In this document: positions 11,580 to 12,936 of the stretch, piece after piece
Numbering within the stretch: position 1 is the first letter of the stretch
Layout of the letters: every line of letters starts with the position of its first letter
Source: CAZWVM01 sp964637705
GTDB lineage: Bacteria; UBA8481
Reading direction: 5' to 3'
Assembly: GCA_964637705.1 (NCBI GenBank)
Contig: CAZWVM010000100.1
Coordinates: forward strand, 1 to 12,936
DNA: 12,936 nt
The notes under the pieces: generated by a model
What the model was told of the DNA's origin: nothing
Database searches by the model: none
What the model saw: only the letters and a program-made list of their open reading frames with translations
Translations under genes and position numbers: made by a program

Positions 11580-12936
11580 ATGAAGGTTTACACCTCGGAC
11601 AAGATCAGGAACGTCGTCGTCATGGGGCACGGAGGCAGCGGCAAGACGTCGTTCCTCGAGATGCTCCTCTACCGCTCCGGCGCCGCCACCCGGCTCGGCA
11701 GCGTGGTGGACGGGACGAGCGTCTGCAACTACGACCCCGAGGAAGTGAAGCGGCAGATATCGATTCTCGCCAAGGTCGTGCCGATCGAGTCGAACGGCGC
11801 GAAGGTCAACTTCATCGACACGCCGGGCTACGCCGACTTCATCGGCGAGATCCTCTGCGGTTTCCGGGCGGCCGACTGCGGCCTCGTGCTGATCAGCGCG
11901 GTGGCGGGGCTCGAGGTGCAGGCGCACAAGGCCTGGAAGATGATGCAGGAAGTCGAGATGCCGCGGGGTCTCGTGATCAACAAGTGCGACCGCGAGAACG
12001 TCAACATCGACACGGTCGTCGCCAACCTCAAGTCGAGCCTCTCGCAGAAGTGCGTGCTCCTGCAGTGCCCGATCGAACCCGGCGCCGGCTTCCAGGGCGT
12101 GGTGGACGTTCTCTCCGGCAAGGCGACCGTGTACAAGGGCGATAAAGCGGAAGCCACGGAGGTCCCGGCGGCGCTGAAGGAGAAGGTGGCCGCGCTGAGG
12201 CTCGAGATCGTCGAGGCGGCGGTCGAGAGCGACGACGCGTTGATGGAGAAGTATCTGGAGGGCGGCGAGATCTCGGCCGACGAGCTGAGCCGCGCCCTGA
12301 AGACGGCGGTCCTGAAGGGCCTCCTCTTCCCGATCTTCTGCGTCTCCTCGACCAAGGCCATCGGCGGCGCCGAGGCCCTGGAACTCGTCAACACGGTCTT
12401 CCCGGCGGCGTCGGAGATGCCGGCCCTGACGGTGAAGGACGCCGCGGGCAAGGAGATCACGGTGAAGGCCGACGACGCGGAGCCGGTCTCCGCCTTCGCC
12501 TTCAAGGTCGTCTCCGAGCCCCAGCTCGGCGAACTCGTTCTCCTGAAGCTCCAGTCCGGCAAGCTCCTGCCCGGCGCGGAGCTGGCGAACACGAAGCAGG
12601 GCGGGTCGGAGCGCATGGGGCACCTCCTCATCATCCGGGCGAAGAACCGGGAGGAGGTTCCGGAGGTTCACGCGGGCGACATCGTGGCGCTCGCGAAACT
12701 GAAGAACACCGTCATTTCGGACACGCTCGCGGACGCGAAGCGGCCGGTCGTCTTCCCGGCGATCGAGTTCCTGGAGCCGGTGGTGGACTTCTCGATCAAG
12801 ACCGAGAGCCGGAAGGACCAGGAGAAGCTGGGCAACGCCATCGGCAAGATCCTCGCGGTCGATCCGACGATCCGATTGCAGATGGACCCGGAGTTCAACC
12901 AGACGATCATCAAGGGCATGGGCGACGTGCACATCG
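11580..12936 (+). CDS. Elongation factor G-like GTPase (partial, 3' end missing)
   Basis: The first 452 codons, open to the window edge. ATG 11580 has AAAGGGG 7 nt upstream. The translational GTPase motifs are present: G1 GHGGSGKTS (residues 16-24), G3 DTPGY (80-84) and G4 NKCD (134-137). Switch I reads DPEEVKRQISI where true EF-G has an RGITI motif, so this belongs to the EF-G-like (EF-G-2/FusA2 type) branch rather than the housekeeping translocase. A beta-barrel domain II (about 305-390) and the start of domain III (SIKTESRKDQEKLGNAIGKI) follow; domains IV and V lie beyond the window. The paralogues' roles include ribosome-linked or unclear GTPase functions, so I give no pathway. It is transcribed divergently from the glycosidase gene. 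Confidence 0.93.
   Translation, partial: MKVYTSDKIRNVVVMGHGGSGKTSFLEMLLYRSGAATRLGSVVDGTSVCNYDPEEVKRQISILAKVVPIESNGAKVNFIDTPGYADFIGEILCGFRAADCGLVLISAVAGLEVQAHKAWKMMQEVEMPRGLVINKCDRENVNIDTVVANLKSSLSQKCVLLQCPIEPGAGFQGVVDVLSGKATVYKGDKAEATEVPAALKEKVAALRLEIVEAAVESDDALMEKYLEGGEISADELSRALKTAVLKGLLFPIFCVSSTKAIGGAEALELVNTVFPAASEMPALTVKDAAGKEITVKADDAEPVSAFAFKVVSEPQLGELVLLKLQSGKLLPGAELANTKQGGSERMGHLLIIRAKNREEVPEVHAGDIVALAKLKNTVISDTLADAKRPVVFPAIEFLEPVVDFSIKTESRKDQEKLGNAIGKILAVDPTIRLQMDPEFNQTIIKGMGDVHI

Noticed and set aside
11559..12932. Minus-strand ORF of 457 codons over the EF-G-like gene
   Set aside because: The plus strand has unmistakable GTPase motifs and a promoter; the reverse frame is a His/Arg/Leu-rich shadow.

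Overview
The window is about 13 kb of GC-rich bacterial DNA. Lipoprotein signal peptides, a periplasmic-type DsbA-like thiol oxidoreductase and sigma70-like promoters suggest a Gram-negative or diderm bacterium. The phylum cannot be named from this sequence alone.

Region 1 (1-640) looks like a rearrangement boundary. It holds a possible 3' end of an unknown plus-strand gene, a strong palindrome at 141-162, and only the first 105 codons of a minus-strand adenosine deaminase, which stops just after the first conserved block. Region 2 (641-3930, plus strand) is the most interesting part. A complete radical SAM/SPASM protein of the peptide-maturase type is followed by a run of tiny genes of 19-29 codons. 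Their products begin M-(K/N)-(K/R)-I and carry a Cys, usually Cys-Pro, around residues 12-13; the rest of the peptide is diverse. Each small gene has a near-perfect Shine-Dalgarno sequence (GGAGGTG), and several have a short hairpin just before it. The 3' end of the maturase gene and the first peptide gene are duplicated 1,025 bp downstream. A GNAT-like gene is caught between the two copies and fused out of frame to the second. This looks like a RiPP (ribosomally made, enzyme-modified peptide) locus with several precursors per maturase. The DNA between its small genes is visibly AT-richer than the flanks.

Region 3 (3991-8903, minus strand) is a compact operon in which every junction is a 4-nt start/stop overlap: GH16 glucanase lipoprotein, VKOR-DsbA fusion, ABC ATPase, ABC-2 permease, TPR protein. 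Region 4 (9041-11335, minus strand) is a second secreted glycosidase lipoprotein of the glycoamylase/GH144 type. Both glycosidases carry a discoidin-like (F5/8 type C) domain, so the cell probably digests beta-glucans, while the redox and ABC genes may serve disulfide formation and export or membrane functions. Region 5 (11502-12936, plus strand) is the 5' part of a divergently transcribed EF-G-like GTPase, cut by the window end.
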